NCBI RefSeq assembly: GCF_046292685.1 | Contig: NZ_JBKBQM010000008.1 | Location: forward strand, 10,091 to 74,090 | Direction: 5' to 3' | From: Wagnerdoeblera sp046292685 | GTDB lineage: Bacteria > Pseudomonadota > Alphaproteobacteria > Rhodobacterales > Rhodobacteraceae | Length of the DNA stretch: 64,000 nucleotides | Shown: positions 14,946 to 22,476 of the stretch, one piece after another | How positions within the stretch are numbered: the stretch's first letter is position 1 | Layout of the letters: every line of letters starts with the position of its first letter | Notes under the pieces: generated by a model | What the model saw: the letters and a program-made list of their open reading frames with translations, nothing else | The model's database searches: none | Told to the model about the DNA's origin: nothing | Position numbers and translations under genes: made by a program

Positions 14946-15589
14946 GCGGGCTGGCCGAGATCGCGGCCCGGCTGGCCGAACACCGGCTGGCGGTGATGGG
15001 CGGCTTTCACCCTGCGCCCGAGGATGGTGCGCCGCCGGGCACGCAAACCCTGCTGCTGGTCGGCCCGGCCGAACCGGGGTTCTGGGCGCATCTGACCGTG
15101 CAAGCCGAATGGCTGGACGGCGCCCCCGACCCGGTGGACCGCTGGTCGCGCCGCATTCTTGGGCGGCTGGCCTGCGACCTGGGCGCCAAGGCGGTGTTTC
15201 CCTTTGGCGGGCCGCCCTTTGCGCCGTTCCAGCGCTGGGCCAAGGCGACGGGCCGGGCCTGGGAAAGCCCGGTGCGGCTGCTGGTGCATGACGTGGCGGG
15301 GCTGATGGTCAGCTATCGCGGGGCGCTGGCGCTGAAGGCGCGGCTGGACCTGCCGGCAACCGGCCCGCGCCCCTGCGACAGTTGCGCCGCGCCCTGCCTG
15401 ACCGCCTGCCCGGCGGGGGCGCTGACCGGGGCGGGCTACGACGTGCCGGCCTGCCACGCCCATCTGGACCGCGACGGCCAGGCCTGCCTTTCGGGCGGAT
15501 GTCTGGTGCGGCGGGCCTGTCCCTTGTCGGCAAGCTATGGCAGGGTGGCAGAACAATCCGCCTATCACATGAGGCAGTTCCACCGATGA
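14942..15589 (+). CDS. Fe-S cluster protein, ferredoxin-like C-terminus
   Basis: 215 aa from GTG 14942 (GTGA overlap with argB). Two cysteine groups near the C-terminus: CDSCAAPCLTACPAGAL and, about 35 residues on, CLSGGCLVRRACPLS, resembling the 4Fe-4S part of epoxyqueuosine reductase-type or ferredoxin-like proteins. The N-terminal 140 residues contain FPFGGPPFAPFQRWAKATG, with no catalytic motif I recognise. The conserved argB neighbour does not reveal its task. Coupled to the following phosphatase (ATGA). Confidence 0.8.
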   Translation: MSGLAEIAARLAEHRLAVMGGFHPAPEDGAPPGTQTLLLVGPAEPGFWAHLTVQAEWLDGAPDPVDRWSRRILGRLACDLGAKAVFPFGGPPFAPFQRWAKATGRAWESPVRLLVHDVAGLMVSYRGALALKARLDLPATGPRPCDSCAAPCLTACPAGALTGAGYDVPACHAHLDRDGQACLSGGCLVRRACPLSASYGRVAEQSAYHMRQFHR

Positions 15590-16095
15590 GCACCCTGCGC
15601 CTGATCCTGACCCGGCACGCCAAGTCCAGCTGGGACGACCCCACCCAGCCCGATCACGACCGCCCGCTGAACGCGCGCGGCATCCGTGCCGCCGGGCTGA
15701 TCGGGGGGTGGCTGGCCTCGCGCGGGGACGAGCCGGGCGAGGTGCTGTGCTCCGATGCCTTGCGCACCCGCCAGACCTGGGAGGGGATCGCCCCCCACCT
15801 GTCCGGCCGGCCCGAGGTGCGGTTGAAGCCGTCGCTGTATCATGCCGGGCCCGATGTGATGCTGGCAGTGCTGCGCGGCGCGACGGCGCCGGTGGTGATG
15901 ATGCTGGGCCACAATCCCGGCATCGCCGAATTCGCCGCCCGGCTGCTGGCGCAGCCCGCGGTGGCGCCCGAGTTCCTGCGTTACCCCACCGGGGCCACGG
16001 CCGTGATTACCTTCGACCAGCCCGCGTGGGAAAAGGTCGGGTTCGGCACCGGCGCCTTGCTGGATTTTCTGGCCCCGCGCATGCTGGAGGCCTGA
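15586..16095 (+). CDS. SixA-type histidine phosphatase family protein
   Basis: 169 aa, short form like SixA. Phosphohistidine-forming motif LTRHAKSSWDD at the N-terminus, second conserved RTRQTWEGI, and the catalytic His of the second half in MMLGHNPGIAEFA. SixA removes phosphate from His-containing phosphotransfer domains; this subgroup is often annotated only as phosphohistidine phosphatase. Last gene of the argB operon by coupling. Confidence 0.92.
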   Translation: MSTLRLILTRHAKSSWDDPTQPDHDRPLNARGIRAAGLIGGWLASRGDEPGEVLCSDALRTRQTWEGIAPHLSGRPEVRLKPSLYHAGPDVMLAVLRGATAPVVMMLGHNPGIAEFAARLLAQPAVAPEFLRYPTGATAVITFDQPAWEKVGFGTGALLDFLAPRMLEA

Positions 16096-16194
16096 GCACC
16101 CGCGCCGGCCGCGCCGGCAAATCCGCGGCTTCGGCGGAAAACCGCTGGACAGTCGCGCCTTGCGCCCACAAACAGGGGGCGGGGTATTTGCAAC

Positions 16195-18201
16195 ATGCGA
16201 CAGGACTTGCGGCCAGGGGTGACGCGGGATTCCGGCCCGGCGGGGCGGCCGGCCGTGGGCCTGCGTCTGGCCTTGCTGGGCGGGTGCGAAATCGCCGGCC
16301 CCGACGGGCGGGCGGTGGTGCTGGCCTCGCGCAAGGCGCGGGCGGTGCTGGCGGTGCTGGCGCTGGCCGATGGCATGGTGCTGGGGCGCGACCGCATCTG
16401 CGGCCTGCTGTGGGCCGAGGCGGCCGAGGAACAGGCCCGCGCCTCGCTGCGCCAATGCGTCAAGCTGATCCGGCAGGCGCTGGGCCCCGCGCTGGAGGCG
16501 GTGTTTCGTGCCGACCGGCTGAGCCCGGCGCTGGACCGCCAGGCGGTGGCGCTGGATGTGGCCGAGGTTCTGGGCCGGGTGGCGGCGGGCGATGTGGCCG
16601 ACCCCGCGCTGTTGCGCCCTGAGCTGCACGACAGCCTGCTGCAGGGGTTCGAGGGGCTGGACCCCGGGTTCGATGCCTGGCTGGCGGTGTGGCGCGAAAG
16701 CCTGCGCCGGCGGGTGCAATCGGTGCTGGAGGCCGCCATCGCCGCCGATCAGCCCCCCGCGCGGCAGGAACAGGCCGCGCAGGCGCTGATGGCGCTGGAC
16801 CCGGTGCACGAACCGGCCTTGCGGATGCTGATGCGCCTGCGCGCCGCCCGCGGCGACCGGCCCGGCGCCTTGCGCCTGTTCGAGGCGTTCCGCGCCCGGC
16901 TGAAGGCCGATTACGACGCCGACCCCGACCCCGAGACCCTGGCCGCCGTGGCCGCCTTGCGCGAGGATGCGCCCCCCCCGGCCGCGCCGCCGCCGGGGTC
17001 CGTGCCCGCGGCGCCGTCGCCCGATGCTGCGGCCACGGTCATTGCCGTGGTGGCCGAACGGTCGGGCGATGCGGCGGCCGACGCGGCCTGCCGGTCGTTC
17101 GCTCTGGCGCTGGGGGGGATGTTGGCGCGGTTCCGGCACTGGACGGTGGTTGCGGCCACCCCGGCCGAGGTGGCGGCGCTGCCGCCGGGGGGGCATGTGC
17201 TGCGGCTGGCGCCCTTGCCCGCGCCGCAGGGGCTGGCGCTGGCGGTGCAGCTGGCCGGGGCCGGGCCGGGGGGCGCCACGCTGTGGACCCGCACGGTCGA
17301 CATGGCCACCGGCGCGGCGCTGGCCAGCCAGGAAACCGTGCTGCGCGGCATCTGCGGCGCGCTGGACGTGTATCTGTCGCAAGCGCGGCTGGCGCAGCTG
17401 CGCCTGCGCGCGCCGCATTCGCTGAACGCGCTGGAAAAGTGGATGCGCGGCCAGCAACTGATGGATCAGTGGGATCCGCAGGCCGATGCCCGCGCCGAAG
17501 CGTTGTTCCAGGAGGCGATCCACGCCTGGCCCGATCATCCGACGCTGCTGGCCAACCTGGCCGATCTCTACAACTCGCGCCACCTGATCTATCCGGGCGT
17601 GCGCCGCCGCCCCGATCTGGAACGCAAGGCGATGCAGCTGGCGCGCCGCGCGGTGGCGATCGACCCGCTGGACCCGCGCTGCCATGTCACGCTGGGCTGG
17701 TCGCTGGCGATGGCGGGGCGGGTGGAACAGGCCGGGCACAGTTTCCTGCGCGGGCACGAGCTGAACCCGGCCGACCCGGCCATCGCCATGTCGGCGGCGC
17801 ATGGCCTGGGCGTGCTGGGCCGGCTGGACGAGGCGTTCCGCCTGTGCGGCGCGGCCTTTGCCTGCCACCCGGCGCCGCCCTGGACCTTCTGGGGGTTCGA
17901 ATCGAACCTGCGCTTCCTGGCCGGCGATTACCGCGGCGCGGTGGACAGCGCCGAACGGTCGGGCGAACTGGTGGCCAATATCCTGGGCTGGAAATGCGCG
18001 GCCCTGGGCATGCTGGGCGACCCGCGCGCCGCCGCCGACGGGCGCGAGTTTCTGGACCGCATCCGCGATGCCTGGGTGCCGCCCGACCCGCCCGACGATG
18101 CCCTGGCGGTGCAGTGGTTCGTCGAAATCTTTCCCTTTGCCCGGCCGGCGCAGCGCGCGCATCTGTGCGAGGGGTTGCGGCGCGCGGGCCTGCCGGTGTG
18201 A
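16195..18201 (+). CDS. SARP/BTAD-type transcriptional regulator with C-terminal TPR region
   Basis: 668 aa. Residues about 22-120 form an OmpR-like winged helix of SARP type (LRLALLGGCEIAGPDG, VLASRKARAVLAVLALA, RDRICGLLWAEAAEEQA). The BTAD helical domain follows (QALMALDPVHEPALRMLMR, LRLFEAFRARLKADYDADP). A Pro/Ala-rich linker leads to a Rossmann-like segment and then TPR-like repeats (AEALFQEAIHAWPDHPTLL ... RRAVAIDPLDPRCHVTLG). SARPs activate natural-product genes in actinomycetes; here it converges on the peroxidase/YcaO genes, so control of that cluster is a fair guess. No transmembrane segment. Confidence 0.85.
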   Translation: MRQDLRPGVTRDSGPAGRPAVGLRLALLGGCEIAGPDGRAVVLASRKARAVLAVLALADGMVLGRDRICGLLWAEAAEEQARASLRQCVKLIRQALGPALEAVFRADRLSPALDRQAVALDVAEVLGRVAAGDVADPALLRPELHDSLLQGFEGLDPGFDAWLAVWRESLRRRVQSVLEAAIAADQPPARQEQAAQALMALDPVHEPALRMLMRLRAARGDRPGALRLFEAFRARLKADYDADPDPETLAAVAALREDAPPPAAPPPGSVPAAPSPDAAATVIAVVAERSGDAAADAACRSFALALGGMLARFRHWTVVAATPAEVAALPPGGHVLRLAPLPAPQGLALAVQLAGAGPGGATLWTRTVDMATGAALASQETVLRGICGALDVYLSQARLAQLRLRAPHSLNALEKWMRGQQLMDQWDPQADARAEALFQEAIHAWPDHPTLLANLADLYNSRHLIYPGVRRRPDLERKAMQLARRAVAIDPLDPRCHVTLGWSLAMAGRVEQAGHSFLRGHELNPADPAIAMSAAHGLGVLGRLDEAFRLCGAAFACHPAPPWTFWGFESNLRFLAGDYRGAVDSAERSGELVANILGWKCAALGMLGDPRAAADGREFLDRIRDAWVPPDPPDDALAVQWFVEIFPFARPAQRAHLCEGLRRAGLPV

Positions 18202-18213
18202 AGGCCCTGCGCC

Positions 18214-18241
18214 CCTGCGGGACCGCCCGGCATCCCGCAGG
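18214..18241. terminator. Hairpin between convergent SARP and small NHLP-like genes
   Basis: CCTGCGGGA at 18214-18222 pairs with TCCCGCAGG at 18233-18241 (9 bp, 10-nt loop), 12 bp after the SARP stop. No strong T run. Likely a transcription end for the + strand gene. Confidence 0.55.
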
Positions 18242-18403
18242 ATACCGGGCGGCTGCCCCGAGGCGGGGAGGGGAGCTGCGCCCTTCCCGAGGCGGTGGCC
18301 GCAGGGCGCGCCTGCCCCTTGGCCCAATGACTTGTGGTAAAAAGGTCTGCCTGAAAATCCTTGTGGCGGCCCCGGTGGCGGGCGGGGCCGCGGTCCGGGC
18401 TGC

Positions 18404-18868
18404 CTAGCGGCAGTAGCTGAGCGTGTAGTCGCCCACCCGGAACTGGTAGAACTCCTCGCGGCTGGCGCTGCTGTTGCCCGATGCCCATTCGGCGTATTCC
18501 TGCGGCAGCGGGTAATCGGCGCCCGGCTGGCGGAAGCGGCACAAGGCGGCCTGCGCCATGTCGGCCGGCGGCACCATCGCAATGAACGTCCTGGGCGGGC
18601 GGGGGACAAAGCGGATGTCCCAGTCCGCGGGCACGTCGATGCCGAAATCGGCCAGCACCGCGCGCATCACGTCGTCGGGGATGCGCGCCGGGTCCAGCTC
18701 GCCCAGGGCCATCTTGAGGATCAGCCGCCCGAACCCGGCGAAGCTGGCCGAGCCGGGCACCTGCCGCAGCAGCGTGGGGTCGGCGCTGGCGCAATCGAGC
18801 GCATAGTCGCGGGCAAGGATATCTTCGACCTCGGCCTTGGTCATCGGTGCGGGGGTGTCGGGGGTCAT
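18404..18868 (-). CDS. Small protein with nitrile-hydratase-like (NHLP-type) segment, candidate RiPP precursor
   Basis: 154 aa from ATG 18868, preceded by GAGGAG. Residues about 70-105 read VMRAVLADFGIDVPADW, DIRFVPRPPRTFIAMVPP, the pattern of the nitrile hydratase alpha C-terminal/NHLP leader domain (helix, 'GI.VP..W.I.', strand ending in VPP). Metal-binding cysteines of true nitrile hydratase are absent. After VPP comes a 50-residue tail with small/polar residues (WASGNSSASREE), two Cys (AALCRFRQPG and the C-terminal YCR) and several Tyr. NHLP leaders direct RiPP precursors to YcaO and related enzymes, and a YcaO gene lies 2.6 kb away. Third gene after the amidase-like and peroxidase genes, 85 bp behind the latter. 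Confidence 0.6.
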   Translation of the reverse strand: MTPDTPAPMTKAEVEDILARDYALDCASADPTLLRQVPGSASFAGFGRLILKMALGELDPARIPDDVMRAVLADFGIDVPADWDIRFVPRPPRTFIAMVPPADMAQAALCRFRQPGADYPLPQEYAEWASGNSSASREEFYQFRVGDYTLSYCR

Positions 18869-18953
18869 GGCTGTCTCCTCTCGGTCGGGGCGGTGGCGCT
18901 TTTGTCGGGGTTCGCGCGCCCGGGCTGCGCCTGCCCGGGGTATGGCAGGGGCG

Positions 18954-20606
18954 TCAGGCCGGCGGCGGGCCGGCGGCAAAGGCGACCAGATCGGGCAGGG
19001 TGGCGGGCAGCGGCTGGCCGGGCGGGGCCAGTTCGCGCCACAGCGCATCGGCCGCGGCATCCAGCCCGGGTTCGCCGCCGAAGCCGGGGTCGGCCAGCGC
19101 CATCGCAAAGGTTTCGGCCAGCAGCGCCCCGCCAAGCGGGCCAAGGCGGGCGCCGTCGGCGAAATGCGCGGCTTCGGCCAGCACATACCAGAACAGCGGC
19201 GTGCGTTCGGACAGCAAGGCGATGTCGGCTTCGGACGGGCACTGGCCGGCGGTGCAGGCGGCGGTGCGCCCGGCGCGCAAGGCGGCGGCAATGGCGGCCG
19301 GGCTCATCACCGCGTCGGGGCCGATCCAGCCGGCGGCCTGCGCCTCGCGCGCGACCGCCTGTGCGGTGGGCAGGCGCGCCATCAGCCCCTTGGCCATCGT
19401 GCGGAACGCCAGCCCCAGGCGGAAGCCGGCCAGCCCCGGCAGCTCGGCCGGTGGGGCGATGCGGGTGCCGGGGTGGTTGCGCAGCGGTTCGGCCAGTGTC
19501 GGCCCCAGCCGGCGGGCATGGTTCATGCGCGGGTGCGGCGGCTGGCCGGGCAGGGCCAGGAACAGGCCCCAGTCGATGACCCAGCTGTCGTCCACCGGCA
19601 GGTCGCGGCTCGGGCGCATGCCGAAAAAGTCCATCAGCCGTTCCAGCCCGGCGGCGCCGGCAGGGCCGGTTTCTGCGTGCACCGCGTTGAAGTCGTAGCG
19701 GGGTTGCACCAGCGCATGACCGAAGCGCAACACCGCCAGCGCGGCTTCGAGGCTGACCGAAGGGTGCGGCCGGGTCTCGGGGGCAAAGGCACGCGCCAGC
19801 GTTTCGGGCGCCACCAGCCGGGGCAGGAAGTCGTGCCGCAGGATGCGCCGGTAGGAGGAGGTGAGAAGGCAGCGCGCCGCCTCGAACGGGCGGGCCAGCA
19901 GGCGGTGGTGGGCGTTGCCGGCGACGGCGCGGGCATGGGCCAGGTCGTGCAGGCGGTTGTGCGCCTTCATGAACAGCACGGCAAGCTGGCTGAGGATGAG
20001 GTTGTCGGCGTTGCGGGTGTCGGCCAGCAGCGGGTCCATCCGGGGATCGTCCGGTGCGTCGCCGGTGGCGGGGCCGAGGGGGATGCGCGGGATATCCTCT
20101 TGCCGGGTGGGGCGGCCGGCGGAGTCGCGCATCCAGCCCAGGCGAAAGCGCGCGCGGTGTTCGGTTTCCTCGGTCGGTTCGAAAAAGGCGGGGCTGCCGC
20201 CCGGCCCGCCACCGTAAAGCGAGGCAAGATCCAGCGCCGGCGACTGGATATTGCCGAACAGCCGCCGCGGCAGGTTGCGGTCGCGGGTGGTGCGAAAGCC
20301 TGCGGAATTGACCAGATCGTGCACCGCGAACTGCCCGAGGTAGGTATAGGCCGCCGGCAGCGGGCCGTCGGGCGCCACGCGCAGCGCGCCAAGGTGCATC
20401 TGGGTGGCCAGCCGCGCCAGCACCGGCAACCATTCGGTCGCGCCGGGGCCCGGGCCGGGCGCATCCAGCAGGTCGCGGGGGGTGTAGTCGAAGCGCGGCT
20501 CGTAGCGGGCAAAGCCGGGCTCGGGCTCCGCCTGGGCCGTTTCGGGCTGGCCGGCCAGGCGCAGCCAGTCCTGCAACATCAGATCGAACCCTTGGCCGTG
20601 GCGCAT
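18954..20606 (-). CDS. Animal-type haem peroxidase (peroxidase-cyclooxygenase superfamily)
   Basis: 550 aa. The family signature is complete: distal His and calcium-ligand Asp in YLGQFAVHDLVNS (about residue 95), the GDAPDDPR ... NADNLILSQLAVLFMKAHNR segment, and proximal haem His in LRFGHALVQPRYDF. The C-terminal part has TPLFWYVLAEAAHF and LGPLGGALLAETF, typical for the superfamily. No signal peptide is seen, so a cytoplasmic location or unusual export is likely. It would use H2O2 to oxidise a substrate (halide, phenol, Tyr/Cys side chain, lipid). Starts 21 bp after the amidase-like gene, hence co-transcribed. Confidence 0.9.
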   Translation of the reverse strand: MRHGQGFDLMLQDWLRLAGQPETAQAEPEPGFARYEPRFDYTPRDLLDAPGPGPGATEWLPVLARLATQMHLGALRVAPDGPLPAAYTYLGQFAVHDLVNSAGFRTTRDRNLPRRLFGNIQSPALDLASLYGGGPGGSPAFFEPTEETEHRARFRLGWMRDSAGRPTRQEDIPRIPLGPATGDAPDDPRMDPLLADTRNADNLILSQLAVLFMKAHNRLHDLAHARAVAGNAHHRLLARPFEAARCLLTSSYRRILRHDFLPRLVAPETLARAFAPETRPHPSVSLEAALAVLRFGHALVQPRYDFNAVHAETGPAGAAGLERLMDFFGMRPSRDLPVDDSWVIDWGLFLALPGQPPHPRMNHARRLGPTLAEPLRNHPGTRIAPPAELPGLAGFRLGLAFRTMAKGLMARLPTAQAVAREAQAAGWIGPDAVMSPAAIAAALRAGRTAACTAGQCPSEADIALLSERTPLFWYVLAEAAHFADGARLGPLGGALLAETFAMALADPGFGGEPGLDAAADALWRELAPPGQPLPATLPDLVAFAAGPPPA

Positions 20607-20627
20607 GGCGGGTTTCCCTTGTTCGCT

Positions 20628-21311
20628 TCAGCCGGTTCGCAAGGCGGGTTCGGCCCGGTCCGGGCGGCCCAGCATCGCCAGCGGCGTGGCGCAGGCCACC
20701 AGCTCCGGCAGATCCTGCGTCGGCGGTTCGGTCGTCGCGCGGGCGAGGGCAGGCCAATCCAGCGCCGAAGGCGGTGTCGCCGGGTCGATCTCGGACCGGC
20801 AGATCACCAGCCCCAGCGCAGGGTAGCCGGCCCAGAGCTGCCGCACCAGCATCGCCAGCATCGCCACTTGCCAGGCCGAAGGTGCGGCGCCGGGCCGGGC
20901 GGCATCGGCCGCCAGCAGCACCGACAGGCAGGCGTGGTTCAGCCGCGGGCGGCCGCCGGCGATGGCCGGGTGGGTCAGGTGCCGCGGCAGATGGCGGGCG
21001 CTGCGGCCTTCGGGCGCGGCCGACCAGATGAAATGCGCGTGCTGCGGTTCGGGCCGGGCAGGGACGATCCAGTGCCAGCTGGCGCGCCCGGCCTGCATCA
21101 GCGCCATCGCGGTTTCGGTGCCCGAGCGTTGGGCCACATGCACCACCAGCGCCTCGACCCCGAACACCGCATCGCCGATCCGCCGCGCGCTGGCCCGGCG
21201 CCACAGGCTGCGGGCGCCCGGATAGGGCTCGACCGGGGCCGGGGGGGCGCGCAGGGGGCGCTGCGCGGGCGGCAACGGAAACTGGCGGGCCCACAGTCGG
21301 GTCATGAACAT
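20628..21311 (-). CDS. Amidase_2/PGRP-fold-like protein, probably without zinc site
   Basis: 227 aa from ATG 21311 (AAAGG 7 nt upstream). The order of segments follows the N-acetylmuramoyl-L-alanine amidase type 2 fold: ALVVHVAQRSGTETA (family 'VIHHTAG'), SWHWIVPAR ('SAHYLI'), RLNHACLSVLLAAD ('NNHSIGIEL'), WQVAMLAMLVRQLWAGYP and VICRSEIDPATPPSALDW ('IVGHSDIDPGRKxDPG'). The first His is kept, but the second zinc His is Arg and the DPG aspartate is lost, so peptidoglycan cleavage is unlikely; binding is possible. First gene of the peroxidase operon, divergent from ycaO across 162 bp. Confidence 0.5.
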   Translation of the reverse strand: MFMTRLWARQFPLPPAQRPLRAPPAPVEPYPGARSLWRRASARRIGDAVFGVEALVVHVAQRSGTETAMALMQAGRASWHWIVPARPEPQHAHFIWSAAPEGRSARHLPRHLTHPAIAGGRPRLNHACLSVLLAADAARPGAAPSAWQVAMLAMLVRQLWAGYPALGLVICRSEIDPATPPSALDWPALARATTEPPTQDLPELVACATPLAMLGRPDRAEPALRTG

Positions 21312-21473
21312 CCGGCACCTTTCGATTCGACGTGCCGGCGGCGGTGGTGGTGCCGCCGGCAGGATCCGATTCGCACAAGCACCGTGAATGCAGCGTGATT
21401 GCACCGGCCTTGCAGTGCTGGCAGGCTGCGGGAAACGGCCGGGCACACCGGCGCGGGCGGGAGGGGCGGCAGG
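21312..21473. promoter_or_regulatory. Divergent promoter region of the YcaO and peroxidase operons
   Basis: 162 bp separate the start codons. A GC-rich inverted repeat, GCCGGCGGC ... GCCGCCGGC (within 21333-21360), and the palindrome TCGATTCGA at 21322-21330, with TCCGATTCGC further on (21366-21375), are candidate regulator sites. No clear sigma-70 hexamers. No small precursor peptide gene was found inside it. Confidence 0.4.
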
Positions 21474-22472
21474 ATGCAACCGGCGGATTTCGCGCAAGCC
21501 GCCCGGGCGCTGGCGCAAGGGGCGGGCGGCGTGCAGGTGCCGGGGCTGGCGCAACCGCTGGGCCCGCCGGATGCGGCGCTGGCGCGGCTGGCGGGGCTGT
21601 GCGACCGGCTGTTCCTGGTGCGCCCGCCGGGCGCGGCGGGGGCGGTGCTGTGCGCTGCCAGCCACAGCCCCGCGCCGGGGCAGCGCGCCCATGCAGCCGG
21701 GCTGGGGCCCGACGGGCGCAGCGCCTGGACCCGCGCCCTGGGCGAGGTGGCCGAGGCGCGCGCACTGGTCCGTGCGGCCGACGACTCGCGGTTGCAGGCG
21801 GGGCAGCTGCCCTTGCTGGACGCCGACCTTGCCCCGGCCGGCACGATTCCGGCGGACCTCGTGCTGCGCGCGGCCGGCGACCGCGCGACGGTGCATGGCG
21901 TGGCGGCCGGCGCCGACCTGGCGCAAGCCGCCCGTGCTGCCTGGTCCGAGGCGGTCGAGCGGCATGCCGTGGCGCTGTGGCTGGCGGGCGCCGCCCCCGC
22001 CCGGCCGCTGGACCCGCCCGCCAGCCTGCGACGGTTCGAGGCCGCGTTGCGCGGCGGCGCGGTAGCGGCCCCCTTGCGGTTCCTGCGCTTGCCGGGGGCG
22101 GTGCCGGGGCTGGCGGTGGTGGTGGCCCTGTCCGATGCAGGGCCCGGCCCGGTGGCCGGCTATGGCTGCGCGCCCGACCCCGTTGCCGCGGCCTGCAAGG
22201 CGGCGACCGAGGTCGTGCAAGGCGAATTCGCGTTGTACCTGGAAACGCAGGCCTTGCCCGCAGGCGCCGCGCCCGTTGCGCCCGACGGGTTTGCCGCCCG
22301 CGCGGCCCGGCTTGCGGCGCGGCCCGACCTGACCCGTCCCGTCGCCGGCGCGCTGGAACCGGGGCCGACCGTCCGGCCGTGCTTTGCCGTGCTGACCCGT
22401 CCGCAGGACGGGGTTCCGGTGCTGCGGGTCGTGGCGCCCGGGTTGATGCACCCCCCGGCAGGCATGGTCTGA
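21474..22472 (+). CDS. Stand-alone YcaO-family protein (ATP-dependent amide-backbone modification)
   Basis: 332 aa from ATG 21474. The YcaO fold pattern is present in order: AAGLGPDGRSAWTRALGEVAEA (family 'GKG.t...A.aSAl.EaiE'), then VHGVAAGADLAQAA and AWSEAVERHAVALWL ('NGlAaG.t..EAi..gl.E.iERDA..lW'), GYGCAPDPVAAACKAATEVV ('G.g...dP..A..rA.tE..Q') and the C-terminal VLRVVAPGLMHPP. The conserved glutamates for Mg-ATP are in these segments. YcaO enzymes phosphorylate backbone amides to make azolines, thioamides or amidines in RiPPs. The short length and absence of a fused E1-like domain mean a partner protein or direct leader recognition. Divergent to the peroxidase operon; ends 4 bp from the convergent Slam gene. 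Confidence 0.82.
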   Translation: MQPADFAQAARALAQGAGGVQVPGLAQPLGPPDAALARLAGLCDRLFLVRPPGAAGAVLCAASHSPAPGQRAHAAGLGPDGRSAWTRALGEVAEARALVRAADDSRLQAGQLPLLDADLAPAGTIPADLVLRAAGDRATVHGVAAGADLAQAARAAWSEAVERHAVALWLAGAAPARPLDPPASLRRFEAALRGGAVAAPLRFLRLPGAVPGLAVVVALSDAGPGPVAGYGCAPDPVAAACKAATEVVQGEFALYLETQALPAGAAPVAPDGFAARAARLAARPDLTRPVAGALEPGPTVRPCFAVLTRPQDGVPVLRVVAPGLMHPPAGMV

Positions 22473-22476
22473 CCTT

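Noticed and set aside
16165..16195. GGGGTATTTGCAA as a seventh copy of the dispersed repeat
   Set aside because: Lacks GGATATTT and the CAAGGTGAAG end; similarity is limited to a few bases.
21388..21473. Possible small peptide gene in the YcaO/amidase divergent region
   Set aside because: The ATG at 21388 opens a frame that runs out of phase through ycaO and lacks leader-like sequence or ribosome-binding site.
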